64,000 bases of DNA from Archangium sp. (GCA_030695565.1 JAUYRZ010000074.1:1-64000); one strand, 5' to 3'; positions 32,716-41,132 are shown, numbered from the stretch's first letter. The notes: a model not told the origin generated them from the letters alone. Program-made: numbers and translations.

Positions 32716-33351
32716 ATGCGCCGCGCGCTGATGGGAATCGTCTCGTTGGGCCTGGCGGCTTTCGCGCTGATTGGCGTAATGCACACCCCGGCTTTTCGCG
32801 CCCTCCTTCATCGGGGGCCTTCGTGCCCGGTGGGGGGTGACGCGAGCGCGACCTCCGTTCAGCGTGAGCAAACTCGCCGTGCGGCACTTGCTGCGCGGCG
32901 AGGTACCGCGCCTGCTCCAGCCCGGGAAGCGTTCGGCTTCAAGCTGGGGCAGGACAACGCGGAGCAGTTCGCCGCATGGAAACAGCAGTCTCAGGCCAGC
33001 TGCAGGCTCGAGAAGGCAGGGCTCGTTCAGGAGTGCGACGTGGCGTCGCTTACGCGCTTCGGCAGTGAAGCCGCGGGCACCGTCTTCTTCCGCACTGATG
33101 AGCAGACGCGCCTGGTGGCCGTCCTGGTGACCACGCGTTTGCCTGATGGCCAGGCGGCGGCGTTGAGCGCGGCGTGGTCGGCCCAGCTCGAAAACACCCT
33201 GGGCAAGGCGCATGTCGAAGCAGGCCAGACCACCGCGGCCCTGCTCAGCCAGCAACGTCATGAGCACCACTTCAGCGACCTGCTCGCTTCGGTCAGCTCG
33301 ACGCAGATGGGTGATGGCGTGCGGGTGAACCTCGAAGTGCAGTGGTTGTGA
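32716..33351 (+). CDS. Membrane-anchored or secreted protein of unknown function
   Basis: This 211-residue protein has an N-terminal hydrophobic segment (MGIVSLGLAAFALIGVM). The mature part begins FRALLHRGPSCPVGGDA. A conserved-looking segment EAFGFKLGQDNAEQFAAWKQQ follows, with Cys residues at SCRLEK and QECDVA. The C-terminus is strand-rich (GDGVRVNLEVQWL). No family was recognised. It starts 1 nt after the stop of the haemoglobin-like gene, so the two are almost certainly one operon and may work in the same compartment. Confidence 0.65.
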   Translation: MRRALMGIVSLGLAAFALIGVMHTPAFRALLHRGPSCPVGGDASATSVQREQTRRAALAARRGTAPAPAREAFGFKLGQDNAEQFAAWKQQSQASCRLEKAGLVQECDVASLTRFGSEAAGTVFFRTDEQTRLVAVLVTTRLPDGQAAALSAAWSAQLENTLGKAHVEAGQTTAALLSQQRHEHHFSDLLASVSSTQMGDGVRVNLEVQWL

Positions 33352-33410
33352 GTCAGTCGCTCGGCTTGCCGTAGAGCGCCCGCTCCCCCTCGAGCACCGA
33401 AGTGCGCGAA

Positions 33411-33429
33411 GACGCCTGGCTCCGGCGTC
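33411..33429. terminator. Weak hairpin between convergent genes
   Basis: GACGCC (33411-33416) and GGCGTC (33424-33429) pair with a 7-nt loop in the 92-nt gap between convergent genes. No U-tract follows. Confidence 0.3.
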
Positions 33430-33443
33430 ATCGCGTCGCTCGT

Positions 33444-33917
33444 CTACGTCGACAGTGAAGACCCATGTTCTGGCTTCTTCTTGCTCCGCCGGGTCCGTGC
33501 ACCCTTCTTCGCCGCGGCAGACCGGCTGGCAGCGGATCGCCGCTGGGCCGACCGCTGGGCCTGGGTGCTGAGCGCGCGGTGTGTGGCGGCGCTGCGTGGC
33601 TCCTTCTGAAGCGCCCGTTTCGATGCGCGTGAACGCCGTGGAGAAACGGTACGCCCGGGGTGCCGGCCGCGGGCGCGGTCTTTCGCAGCCTGCTTCTTCA
33701 GCTTGGCCGAGCCCCGCTTGGGAGCGCCCAGCTTCACGCCTGCGCGCCGCGCCTTCGACAAACCGATGGCGATGGCCTGCTTCGCCGAGCGCGCGCCGTG
33801 TTTGCCCTCACGAACGTGGCGGACCTCTTCACGAACGAACTCCCCGGCCTGGGTCGAGGCGGCCTTGCCTTGGCGGCGATCCTGGGCCGCGCGCTTCAGG
33901 GTTTCTTTTTCGGGCAT
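33444..33917 (-). CDS. Highly basic DUF6496-like, histone-like protein
   Basis: This 157-residue protein is very rich in Arg, Lys, Ala and Ser. Its central FVREEVRHVREGKHGARSAKQAIAIGLSKARRAGVKL matches the conserved core of DUF6496 proteins. The C-terminal 90 residues are a repetitive basic tail reminiscent of histone H1-like tails. DNA or RNA binding is likely (inference). The ATG at 33917 has AAAGGAG upstream and a sigma-54-like element further up. Confidence 0.75.
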   Translation of the reverse strand: MPEKETLKRAAQDRRQGKAASTQAGEFVREEVRHVREGKHGARSAKQAIAIGLSKARRAGVKLGAPKRGSAKLKKQAAKDRARGRHPGRTVSPRRSRASKRALQKEPRSAATHRALSTQAQRSAQRRSAASRSAAAKKGARTRRSKKKPEHGSSLST

Positions 33918-33940
33918 GTCGGCTCCTTTGCAGGGATTCG

Positions 33941-33956
33941 TGCAACCGCGGTTCCT
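33941..33956 (-). promoter_or_regulatory. Sigma-54-like promoter of the DUF6496 gene
   Basis: The minus strand reads AGGAACC-GCGG-TTGCA: a full TTGCA -12 box and correct spacing, with three differences in the -24 box. It is 25 bp from the ATG. Confidence 0.42.
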
Positions 33957-33998
33957 GCGCACGAACTGCGTGCCCGCCCGCACGCCCCCAAGGGCGAG

Positions 33999-34016
33999 CG
34001 GCATTCTTGTTGCTCT
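33999..34016 (+). promoter_or_regulatory. Sigma-54-like promoter of the outer-membrane-type gene
   Basis: CGGCATT-CTTG-TTGCTCT has GG-N10-GC spacing and a full TTGCTC -12 region, with three differences in the -24 box. It is 50 bp before the ATG at 34064. Confidence 0.4.
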
Positions 34017-34063
34017 GAACGGCTCGAGCCCGCTGCACCGGGCACCACACACAAGGAGCCACC

Positions 34064-34591
34064 ATGCGCCGTCTCTTCTTCACGCTGACCACGATCGCCG
34101 CGCTCTCCTCGAGCGTCGCGTTCGCGGACGCCGACATCCTCTTCAATGACCGCGAGCCGCGCCGGAACATGCTGCTCATCAACCCCGGCGACCTCTTTCA
34201 CGGCGTGTTGTCACTGGAATACGAGCGTGGGGTCGCCCCGTGGTTCGGCGTCACCTTCGGCCTGGCGGTGACGACCTTCAGGAGCGTCTTCGAAGACGAT
34301 CGCCCGTACGACATCGCGATCGCCCCCGAGCTCGGCTTTCGCTTTCACTTCATCCGTCACGCACCGGGCGGCTTGTGGATCGGGCCCTACATCAACGCGG
34401 GCGCCATCCTCGATGGCAACGACGACACCTCGCGCGACTTCACCTGGGGCATGGGCGCAGCGCTCGGCTACAACTTCGTCATCGGCAAACACTTCACGTT
34501 TCAGCTCGGCGCGGGTGGTGGCTTCAACGACTACGGCGATCGCATCCGCTGGGATCCGCGCCTCAAGCTGGGCATCGGCGCGAGCTGGTGA
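34064..34591 (+). CDS. Small outer-membrane beta-barrel-like protein
   Basis: This 175-residue protein has a signal peptide (MRRLFFTLTTIAALSSSVAFA). The mature part has alternating hydrophobic strands, such as GVLSLEYERGVAPWFGVTFGLAVT, PELGFRFHFI, WIGPYINAGAIL and KLGIGASW. The final aromatic Trp is like the C-terminal aromatic residue of beta-barrel proteins. No specific family was recognised; it resembles 8-strand OmpA/OmpW-size barrels. AAGGAG precedes the ATG. It converges with the MopE-like gene, 7 nt away. Confidence 0.7.
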   Translation: MRRLFFTLTTIAALSSSVAFADADILFNDREPRRNMLLINPGDLFHGVLSLEYERGVAPWFGVTFGLAVTTFRSVFEDDRPYDIAIAPELGFRFHFIRHAPGGLWIGPYINAGAILDGNDDTSRDFTWGMGAALGYNFVIGKHFTFQLGAGGGFNDYGDRIRWDPRLKLGIGASW

Positions 34592-34598
34592 CGTTTCT

Positions 34599-35942
34599 TC
34601 AGTTGCAGGTCTGGTTGGCCTGGCATGAACCGGGCTGACCGTTGTTCCGACGGCAAGCGGTGCCTTGGGGGCAATCGGGGAAGTCGGCGCAGTCTGCTCG
34701 CCCATCGCCGTCGTTGTCGGAGCGGTCGGCGCAGTTCCTCTCCGCCTTGCTCGCATTGGCACATTGGCAGTCAGCGCCACCGTCGCTCTGGCAAGAGAGG
34801 CCATCACAGTCGGCATCGACGCAGTCGGCTTGCGAGTCGCCGTCGTTGTCAGCACCGTCGAAGCAGAACTCCACGGCGCACGTGCCCGCGGCGGAGCAGC
34901 GGCCAGTGCGGGTGAGCGCTCCGAGCACCGCGGTGCAAGGCGACAGCTCGGGGCAATCGGTGCGATCCGCGCAGTCGACCAACGCATCACCATCGTCATC
35001 GATCAGGTTGCCGCACGTGCGCTCGGTCTTCGTCATGCCCGTACAGGCACAATCGGCGCCGCCATCGGGGCTGCACGACTGGGTGTCACACGCGGCCTCG
35101 CGGCAGTCGGTGAGGTTGTCGCAGTCGTTGTCGACGGAATCACCGCAGAGCGCAGCCACCTCATCCACCACCGGGCCGCCGTTGCAGAGGCACGCGCTCC
35201 CCGTGCAGCGCTGCGTGCTGTTGGCCAGGCAGAACTGACCACTGCAGCCGGGATCCGCACAGTCGGCGCCGCCGTCTTGGTCGTTGTCGACCTGGTCTGC
35301 GCAGTTCGTCTCGCGCCGCATGCCGTTGAGACAGGTGCAGCCCGTGCCACAGACCTGGTTGGCGCAGTCGGGATCGGCACAATCGAGGGCGCCGTCCGCA
35401 TCGGAGTCGACGCCGTCATCGCACACCTGCTCGACCTTGCGCCCGCCCTGGCACAGACACGCCGTGCCGCAGGTGATCAGGTTGCAGCCGGGGTCGGCGC
35501 AGTCGGCTTGTCCGTTCTGATCATCATCGAGCCCATTGCCGCAGTCGCTCTCTTCGCGCGGGCCACAGGTGCCCGAGACACAGCGCTGCGTGGCGAGCTC
35601 GCAGCTGAAGCCGCACGCGCCGCAGTTCGTGGGGCTCTGCTGGAGATCGAACCCCTCGTCGAACAGCCCGTCGCAGTCGTCATCGCGGCCGTTGCAGACC
35701 TCCATCACGCGGCCTTCGTCACCATCGACGCGGCCGTCACAGTCATTGTCGACGCCATCGCCGCACACCTCGTCGCCGCTCGAAAAACAGCAGGCGCCCG
35801 CGACGCACACGAAACCTCCGCGGCCACAATCAGCGGTGGTCTTGCAGGAATAGACGAGGTCGTCGCGGAAGGTGAACTGGCAGGACATGCCGATGAGCAC
35901 CCCCAGACAGAGCGCGACGGCGAGGCGGGAAATGGGGCGCAT
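34599..35942 (-). CDS. MopE-like Cys-rich lipoprotein with calcium-type DNDGDG repeats
   Basis: This 447-residue exported protein has a hydrophobic leader ending IGMSC. About eight repeats follow, built on the pattern C-x-D-x-x-D-N-D-x-D-G-x-x-D-C-A-D. Examples are CGDGVDNDCDGRVDGDEG and CADRSDNDGDGRADCADF. Such Asp-rich loops resemble the calcium-binding repeats of MopE and thrombospondin-type proteins, and the paired Cys residues would form disulfides. A surface or matrix role is likely. The ATG at 35942 overlaps the TGA of the PEGA-protein gene, indicating translational coupling; a start at 35972 is the alternative. Confidence 0.85.
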   Translation of the reverse strand: MRPISRLAVALCLGVLIGMSCQFTFRDDLVYSCKTTADCGRGGFVCVAGACCFSSGDEVCGDGVDNDCDGRVDGDEGRVMEVCNGRDDDCDGLFDEGFDLQQSPTNCGACGFSCELATQRCVSGTCGPREESDCGNGLDDDQNGQADCADPGCNLITCGTACLCQGGRKVEQVCDDGVDSDADGALDCADPDCANQVCGTGCTCLNGMRRETNCADQVDNDQDGGADCADPGCSGQFCLANSTQRCTGSACLCNGGPVVDEVAALCGDSVDNDCDNLTDCREAACDTQSCSPDGGADCACTGMTKTERTCGNLIDDDGDALVDCADRTDCPELSPCTAVLGALTRTGRCSAAGTCAVEFCFDGADNDGDSQADCVDADCDGLSCQSDGGADCQCANASKAERNCADRSDNDGDGRADCADFPDCPQGTACRRNNGQPGSCQANQTCN

Positions 35943-37075
35943 CAGAACGTTCCTCCGACCGACAACATCCACCCTGAAGGCCCGGCGCTCTCGGTCGGCT
36001 CTGCCGCGTTGGTGTCCACGCGCGTGGCAGGCGTGAGCAACACCCAGGTGATGCCACCGACGGCCAGCGCGGCGCCACCTGCGACCAGCACGTTGGCCAA
36101 CACGGCGTGGGTCGACGCGTCGAGGGCTTCGGCGCGGGTGACCGCCACCGGTCTTCCCCCTGCATCGATGCGCTGCTGCACACCCTGCGTGGAGACCCCC
36201 AGCCCCACGCCGACGCCCGCGGCAATCGCGCCGGCGATCGCCAGGTACAAACCGGGGCGACCGCCGAGGGGCACGCTCGACGAGCCCTGCGCCACCACGC
36301 GCTCGAGGGGCCTTGCGACCAGGCGCACCTCGACCCGGGCGGTCTCGAGGGGCTTCACGTCGACGGTCTGGGAGAACGGCTGGTAGGTCGAGCCTCCGAT
36401 GGAGACCGTGCGTGGGCCGCGTTGCGCCGCCGTCTCGACGCGGCCGGTGCCGACGGGAACACCGTCGACGAGCACGGTCACCGCGGGATCCCGGTTGTCG
36501 ATGATGAGCTTCCCGTTCGCGGTGCTCAGCTTGCGCAGCGCGGGGCGCAGCCCCGGCAACACCTTGCGCAGGAAGTCTCGATCTCGCTGCGCCTGCGTGC
36601 GGCCGGCGACCCCCATGAAGGCCTTCTCTGCACGTTCAGCGCTGTCGAAGGAGAAGCGCGCCAGCTCGGGCGCCGAGGGATCGAAACCCACCATCGTCAC
36701 CAACGAGCCTGCCCCCGCCCGCTGCACGGTGAAGCGCGCGACGCGGTGCACCTTCAGCTTCTCGCGGGCGGCCTTGAAACACGCGAGCTCCGCGCAGCTC
36801 GCCGGCAGCGCCCCCAGCTGGGTCTTCACCTCGGCGGAGGAGAGCACTGTTTGAAACTGCCCACTTTTGCTCAACGTCTCCAGGAGCTCTGCTTCGAGCT
36901 GCCGGGCGCGCCCAGCGCTCACCTCATCGCCTCCGGCCGCCACCACCTCGAGCAACGCCAGCGTGGGCTGAAACGTGGTGGGCACCGCGGGCGTGGTGTC
37001 TTCGGTGAGATCGAGCTCGAACTCCTGCGCGCTGGCCAGGGACGCCCAGAGCAGGAAGCAGCAGAGGCGGCGCAT
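35942..37075 (-). CDS. Exported PEGA-domain protein with C-terminal transmembrane helices
   Basis: This 377-residue protein has a signal peptide (MRRLCCFLLWASLASA). Residues about 30-180 form an unrecognised domain that includes QPTLALLEVVAAGGDEVSAGRARQLEAELLETL, a pattern seen before PEGA domains in myxobacterial proteins. The PEGA-like segment is at about 185-255 (GKLIIDNRDPAVTVLVDGVPVGTG, then GPRTVSIGG). Two hydrophobic segments follow at about 270-295 and 320-345. PEGA domains are beta-rich surface or periplasmic modules. Its stop overlaps the start of the MopE-like gene, so the two products may form one envelope assembly. Confidence 0.75.
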   Translation of the reverse strand: MRRLCCFLLWASLASAQEFELDLTEDTTPAVPTTFQPTLALLEVVAAGGDEVSAGRARQLEAELLETLSKSGQFQTVLSSAEVKTQLGALPASCAELACFKAAREKLKVHRVARFTVQRAGAGSLVTMVGFDPSAPELARFSFDSAERAEKAFMGVAGRTQAQRDRDFLRKVLPGLRPALRKLSTANGKLIIDNRDPAVTVLVDGVPVGTGRVETAAQRGPRTVSIGGSTYQPFSQTVDVKPLETARVEVRLVARPLERVVAQGSSSVPLGGRPGLYLAIAGAIAAGVGVGLGVSTQGVQQRIDAGGRPVAVTRAEALDASTHAVLANVLVAGGAALAVGGITWVLLTPATRVDTNAAEPTESAGPSGWMLSVGGTF

Positions 37076-37161
37076 GGTGAAGAGCGTACCTCGGGAGAAC
37101 GGGCGGTGAAGCACGGCGACGAATCAGGCCACCGGTTAGCGACCATCAAGAGAGGTACGCC

Positions 37162-37608
37162 ATGGCCACTGCCCTGCCCCGAAAGATGTTCGTGAACCTG
37201 CCGGTGAAAGATCTCGACCGGTCCATCGGGTTCTTCAAGAAGCTCGGCTTCAGCTTCGATCCCCAGTTCACCGACGAACATGCGACCTGCATGATCATCG
37301 GCGACGACGCCTCCGTGATGCTGCTCGACGAGGGCCGCTTCAAGGACTTCGCGCGAAAGCCCATCACCGACGCGACCCGCGGCACCGAAGGCATCTTCGC
37401 CCTCTCAGCGATCAGCCGGGATGAGGTCGACGAACTCGTCGACACGGCGCTGAGCTCGGGCGGCAAGCCAGCCGCGGAGAACCAGGAGGAGCCCTTCGCT
37501 TACAGCCGCAGCTTCTACGACCTCGACGGTCATCACTGGGAGGCCGTCTACATGGTGCCGCAGGGCACCGATGCGAAGCAGCCGTTCGAGGTGCAAGCCG
37601 ACTCGTGA
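37162..37608 (+). CDS. VOC-superfamily (glyoxalase/bleomycin-resistance) protein
   Basis: This 148-residue protein has two beta-alpha-beta-beta-beta units. The first is KMFVNLPVKDLDRSIGFFKKLGFSF; the second ends FYDLDGHHWEAVYM, whose Glu is a typical metal ligand. The length and the VNLPVKDL start match the YkcA/extradiol-dioxygenase-like subgroup. The substrate is unknown. AGAGG precedes the ATG. Confidence 0.85.
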   Translation: MATALPRKMFVNLPVKDLDRSIGFFKKLGFSFDPQFTDEHATCMIIGDDASVMLLDEGRFKDFARKPITDATRGTEGIFALSAISRDEVDELVDTALSSGGKPAAENQEEPFAYSRSFYDLDGHHWEAVYMVPQGTDAKQPFEVQADS

Positions 37609-37613
37609 GCCGG

Positions 37614-38615
37614 TCAGGGCAAGTTGAGCGAGTCGACCGAGAAGCTGACGCGCTCGTTGCCTGGCTGGGGCGGAAACTCACCCGTGAACTCGAGCTTCAT
37701 GCCGGTGAGGCTCTCCGCGTGGGGCAGCGTGTGGAGCGTCGTGAAGTCGGTCGCGTGCCTGGAGCGCCAGACGACCTGTCCACCGCTCTCCTCGAGCCGC
37801 AGCCACCTCGGAGGTGGTGTGCCGGCAGGCACCACCACCTGCTCACCCACCCCGCCGTCGGCAAGAGCCCAGCTCGCCACCAAGCCGCGTGTATCGAACT
37901 CCCACGCGAACGCAGGTACCCGCGCGAGGTTGTCAGCCCGCAGCACCACGCGGCCCGTGTACCCCGCCACCACCGCGGGCGCGGCCGTGAGCTCGAAGGT
38001 CACGTCGCAGCCGACGAGCGGCAACGTCTCCGTCGAGGTCGCGCTGCTCCGGCTGCTCATGCCATTGCGGCTGGTGACCGCGATGGAGAGCTGCCCGCCT
38101 CCGATGACCGCGCCCGAGAGAGCCCACGCGGGATCGCCGGCCTGGTTGAACTCACTCTTCACCGACGACCAGCACCGGCCACACGTCGGCGCCACGCAGG
38201 CGAAGCCGGTGTTGCAGCCCGTCACCTTCGTGCAGGTGGTGGCGCACGAAGTGGAGACCCCATCGCACGCGTACGCGTTGCACGAGGCCGCCTCCGTTCC
38301 CGCTGGCAGCGGCACGCAGGTGCCCTGGGCGCACGAAGCACACGGACCCTCGCAGGCGCTGGTGCAACACACGCCATCGATGCAGCGCAAGGTGCCTTCA
38401 CAGGGATTGGCTGCACTGCACGCTGAGCCCGCGCCTCCATCAAGGGGCTCCACGCCGGCGTCAGGCACGTCACCCCTGAGGCACTCGCCGCCGCGGCACT
38501 CGAAACCGTCAGCGCATTCCGCCGACGTGCTGCAGGCGAACCGTTCGGTGGAGAAGACCGTCTTGCCGCACGCGAACGCGAACACCACCAGCGAGGCGAT
38601 GCCAGCCCGCTTCAT
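37614..38615 (-). CDS. Cys-rich lipoprotein with C-terminal LamG-like domain
   Basis: This 333-residue protein has a leader MKRAGIASLVVFAFAC. A Cys-rich region follows to about residue 150, built of short knots such as CSTSAECADGFECRGGEC and CIDGVCCTSACEGPCASC, common in myxobacterial lipoproteins. The remaining ~180 residues are strand-rich (FELTAAPAVVAGYTGRVVLRADN, FAWEFDTRG, WLRLEESGGQVVW) and look like a concanavalin/LamG-type sugar-binding fold. Binding of a surface glycan is plausible. Its ATG overlaps the stop of the preceding gene (ATGA). Confidence 0.7.
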   Translation of the reverse strand: MKRAGIASLVVFAFACGKTVFSTERFACSTSAECADGFECRGGECLRGDVPDAGVEPLDGGAGSACSAANPCEGTLRCIDGVCCTSACEGPCASCAQGTCVPLPAGTEAASCNAYACDGVSTSCATTCTKVTGCNTGFACVAPTCGRCWSSVKSEFNQAGDPAWALSGAVIGGGQLSIAVTSRNGMSSRSSATSTETLPLVGCDVTFELTAAPAVVAGYTGRVVLRADNLARVPAFAWEFDTRGLVASWALADGGVGEQVVVPAGTPPPRWLRLEESGGQVVWRSRHATDFTTLHTLPHAESLTGMKLEFTGEFPPQPGNERVSFSVDSLNLP

Positions 38616-39595
38616 CGAGCACCTCCCGCGATCGCAAACGAGGCATCGAGCGGAACGCTGATCAACGCACCGCCCGGCGTCGGCACCACGCGCAGGCGAT
38701 CGAACAACACCAGGCCCACGCCCGCGGTCGCGAACGCAGCGGCGGTCACGAAGAACACGGTGGCCGTGCCCGCTTCGCGCTGCACCCGCGCATCGAGCGC
38801 GAAGGCGTCACGTTGGGAGATCGAGGTGATGCGCCCGTCGCCGTCGCGGGTGGCGTTCGAGCGGGTGCGTTCGGCCTCCTGCGAGCTGAGCGCGAAACCG
38901 GTGCCGACGCCTGTGCTGATCAACGCAGCGCCGCCCGCGGCGAGGCCCACGATGCCCAACCCACCCAGCCCCCGTGAAGGCGTGCCGCCTTCCACGTTCA
39001 CCACCGCCATCGGCTCCAGGCGGATGGGCGCGTTCTCGGAGCCCCACTCGGAGAGCGTGGACTTCTGCAGGCCGAGCACGCGACCCCACACCTCGAGGCG
39101 CCGTTCGCGCGGCCAGGGCGCGGGCTGCAGCTCTTGCAGCGGCAAGGAGGCCTGCTGGGTCGCCCCGTTGGGCTCGCGCCAGAAGACCTCGAGCTCGCGC
39201 GCATACCCGAACGAATCTCCACGCGCGCGCAACAGGCCCCCTTCGAACCGAAGGGAGACGGTGCCACTGCGCACCGCGTCGGCGCGCGCCGCCGAGACGA
39301 AGGTGCGCACCCGCGGACCGTACTGATCAGGCAGGGCCCATTCGGGCGCGAGGGAGAAGAGCCACTCAAACCCCTGCCGCGCTTCGACCTCCCGTTTGAG
39401 GCCCAACAACGCGAGCGCCCGGGTGGAGAACCACTCCAGCACCTCTTCGCGCCGCCATTCCTTGATCGACCCCTGACCCGGCAACCGGTCCAGGGCCGCC
39501 TGGTACTGGAGGTCGTCGAGCGCCTGGGTCGCGGCGCGCAGGTCCACGGGCGCGGCACTCAACAGGCACATCCCCAACAACGTGGCTTGAATCAC
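38612..39595 (-). CDS. Exported protein with helical repeat region and C-terminal membrane helices
   Basis: This 327-residue protein has an N-terminal signal (MIQATLLGMCLLSAAPVDL). A region like TPR helices follows (ALDDLQYQAALDRLPG, REEVLEWFSTRALALLGLKREVEARQGFEWLFSLAPEW). A middle strand-rich stretch comes next, then two hydrophobic helices (GLGGLGIVGLAAGGAALISTGVGTG and VFFVTAAAFATAGVGLVLF). The architecture parallels the PEGA protein gene at 36-37 kb: one signal peptide, a soluble module and a pair of C-terminal helices separated by a charged D/R loop. It is coupled to the LamG-like lipoprotein gene and divergent from the Ser/Thr kinase gene 40 nt away. Confidence 0.65.
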   Translation of the reverse strand: MIQATLLGMCLLSAAPVDLRAATQALDDLQYQAALDRLPGQGSIKEWRREEVLEWFSTRALALLGLKREVEARQGFEWLFSLAPEWALPDQYGPRVRTFVSAARADAVRSGTVSLRFEGGLLRARGDSFGYARELEVFWREPNGATQQASLPLQELQPAPWPRERRLEVWGRVLGLQKSTLSEWGSENAPIRLEPMAVVNVEGGTPSRGLGGLGIVGLAAGGAALISTGVGTGFALSSQEAERTRSNATRDGDGRITSISQRDAFALDARVQREAGTATVFFVTAAAFATAGVGLVLFDRLRVVPTPGGALISVPLDASFAIAGGAR

Positions 39596-39635
39596 GCGCG
39601 CAGCCTACTCGGCCGCTGGAGTAACGTCGGCGTCG

Positions 39636-41123
39636 ATGACTGCGGTGCCGTTTCAAGCCCAACAGCGGTTCGGTCAATACACCTTGATTCGACCGATCGC
39701 CGTCGGCGGGATGGCCGAGGTCTGGCTGGCGAAGCTCGATGGGCCGCAGGGTTTCCAGAAGAAGGTCGCCCTCAAGCGCATGACCGGCACCATCGCCGAG
39801 CAGCCGCAGTTCGTGACCATGTTCCTCGACGAGGCGCGGCTCATGTCGGGGCTGACGCACCCGAACATCTGCCAGGTGTTCGAGCTGGGTGAACGCGACG
39901 ACAACTTCTACGTGGCCATGGAGTTCATCGACGGCCAGACGGTGCAGCACGTGATGCGGGCGGTGACGCGCGCGCAGGCGCGCTTGCCCATCGAGCTGGC
40001 CCTCAAGATCGCGCGCGACGTGGCGGACGCGCTCTTTTACGCGCACACCAAGCGGGGCGAAGACGGCAGGCCGCTCAACGTCATCCACCGCGACGTGTCT
40101 CCGCAGAACCTGATGGTCACGTACGAAGGGGTGCCCAAGCTGCTCGACTTCGGCATCGCCAAGGCGGCCACGCGCACCAACGCGACCGAGGTGGGCCAGC
40201 TCAAGGGCAAGCTCTCGTACATGCCGCCAGAGCAGGCGCGTGGTGAGCTGCTCGATGCACGGGCTGATCAGTTTTCACTGGGTGTCTTGCTGTTCGAGAT
40301 GCTCACGCACACCCGGCTCTATCCCCCGCTCAAGGAGATGGATCTCTTTCGCAGGGTGGCGATGGACACCGTGCCTTACGAGACGCCGCGGGAGCGCGAG
40401 CCTTCGGTGCCCGAGGCGTTGAGCGAGCTGGTGGCGAAGATGATGTCGCGTGAGCCGGATAAGCGGTTTCCTTCGCTGGCCGAGGTCAGAGACGCGTTGA
40501 CCGCGTACCTGCACGACAACGCGAACAGCATTCCGTCGAATGAAGCGCTCGCGCACTTCATGGGCTCGTGCTTTCCGCCGGCCACCCGGGAGCAAGCGGC
40601 AGAGGCAGATTCACAGCCGCCGTTGTTGGTGGGAGAACTCAGCCGCAGCTTCATGACGTCGCGCACGAGCCGTCGGTGGGGGTTCGCCACGCTGGGGCTG
40701 CTCGCGTTCTTCGGGGCCGTCACACTCGCGGCGTTGTGGCCCGCGGCGCCGGCGCCAGTGCTCGAAGCGGAGCCGGTACCTGCGGTGGTGGTGATCGCCA
40801 GGCCGACCGTTCCCCAGCCTGAGCCCGAGATCGACTTCGTTCCCTTCGTGGCGCCGGTGCCTCCGTTGCCTGCGCCTGAGAAGGTGAACAGGCGGGTGCT
40901 GGTGAAGCCGCCGAAGGGGAAAGGGTTGTTGTCGCTGCAGACCTCGCCCTGGTCGAACGTCCTCTTCGGGAAGAAGAACCTGGGCGAGACACCGCTGGTG
41001 GGTGTGCCGTTTCCGGTGGGGCGTCACCGGCTGGTGCTGGTCAATGATGAGCGCAAGTTGAGGACGACCATCGAGGTCGACATCAAGGCGGACCAGACGA
41101 CCACGCTGAAGTTGAAGTTGTAG
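39636..41123 (+). CDS. Serine/threonine protein kinase with C-terminal PEGA-like domain
   Basis: This 495-residue eukaryotic-type kinase has all key catalytic elements: Gly-rich loop IAVGGMAEVWLA, Lys in VALKRM, catalytic HRDVSPQN (Asp153), DFGIAK and YMPPEQA. The kinase domain covers about residues 14-290. A transmembrane helix lies at about 348-368 (FATLGLLAFFGAVTLAAL), followed by a Pro-rich linker. A PEGA-like beta domain ends the protein (GLLSLQTSPWSNVLFGKKNLGETPLVGVPFPVG) outside the membrane. It phosphorylates cytoplasmic targets in response to an envelope signal. The divergent neighbouring exported proteins are candidate partners. Confidence 0.95.
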   Translation: MTAVPFQAQQRFGQYTLIRPIAVGGMAEVWLAKLDGPQGFQKKVALKRMTGTIAEQPQFVTMFLDEARLMSGLTHPNICQVFELGERDDNFYVAMEFIDGQTVQHVMRAVTRAQARLPIELALKIARDVADALFYAHTKRGEDGRPLNVIHRDVSPQNLMVTYEGVPKLLDFGIAKAATRTNATEVGQLKGKLSYMPPEQARGELLDARADQFSLGVLLFEMLTHTRLYPPLKEMDLFRRVAMDTVPYETPREREPSVPEALSELVAKMMSREPDKRFPSLAEVRDALTAYLHDNANSIPSNEALAHFMGSCFPPATREQAAEADSQPPLLVGELSRSFMTSRTSRRWGFATLGLLAFFGAVTLAALWPAAPAPVLEAEPVPAVVVIARPTVPQPEPEIDFVPFVAPVPPLPAPEKVNRRVLVKPPKGKGLLSLQTSPWSNVLFGKKNLGETPLVGVPFPVGRHRLVLVNDERKLRTTIEVDIKADQTTTLKLKL

Positions 41124-41132
41124 GGCTCGAGA

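Noticed and set aside
34665-36386. 573-residue open frame on the plus strand opposite the MopE-like and PEGA genes
   Set aside because: It is antisense to two coupled genes with clear domains. Its translation is low-complexity Ala/Val/Arg sequence, as GC-rich antisense frames usually are.
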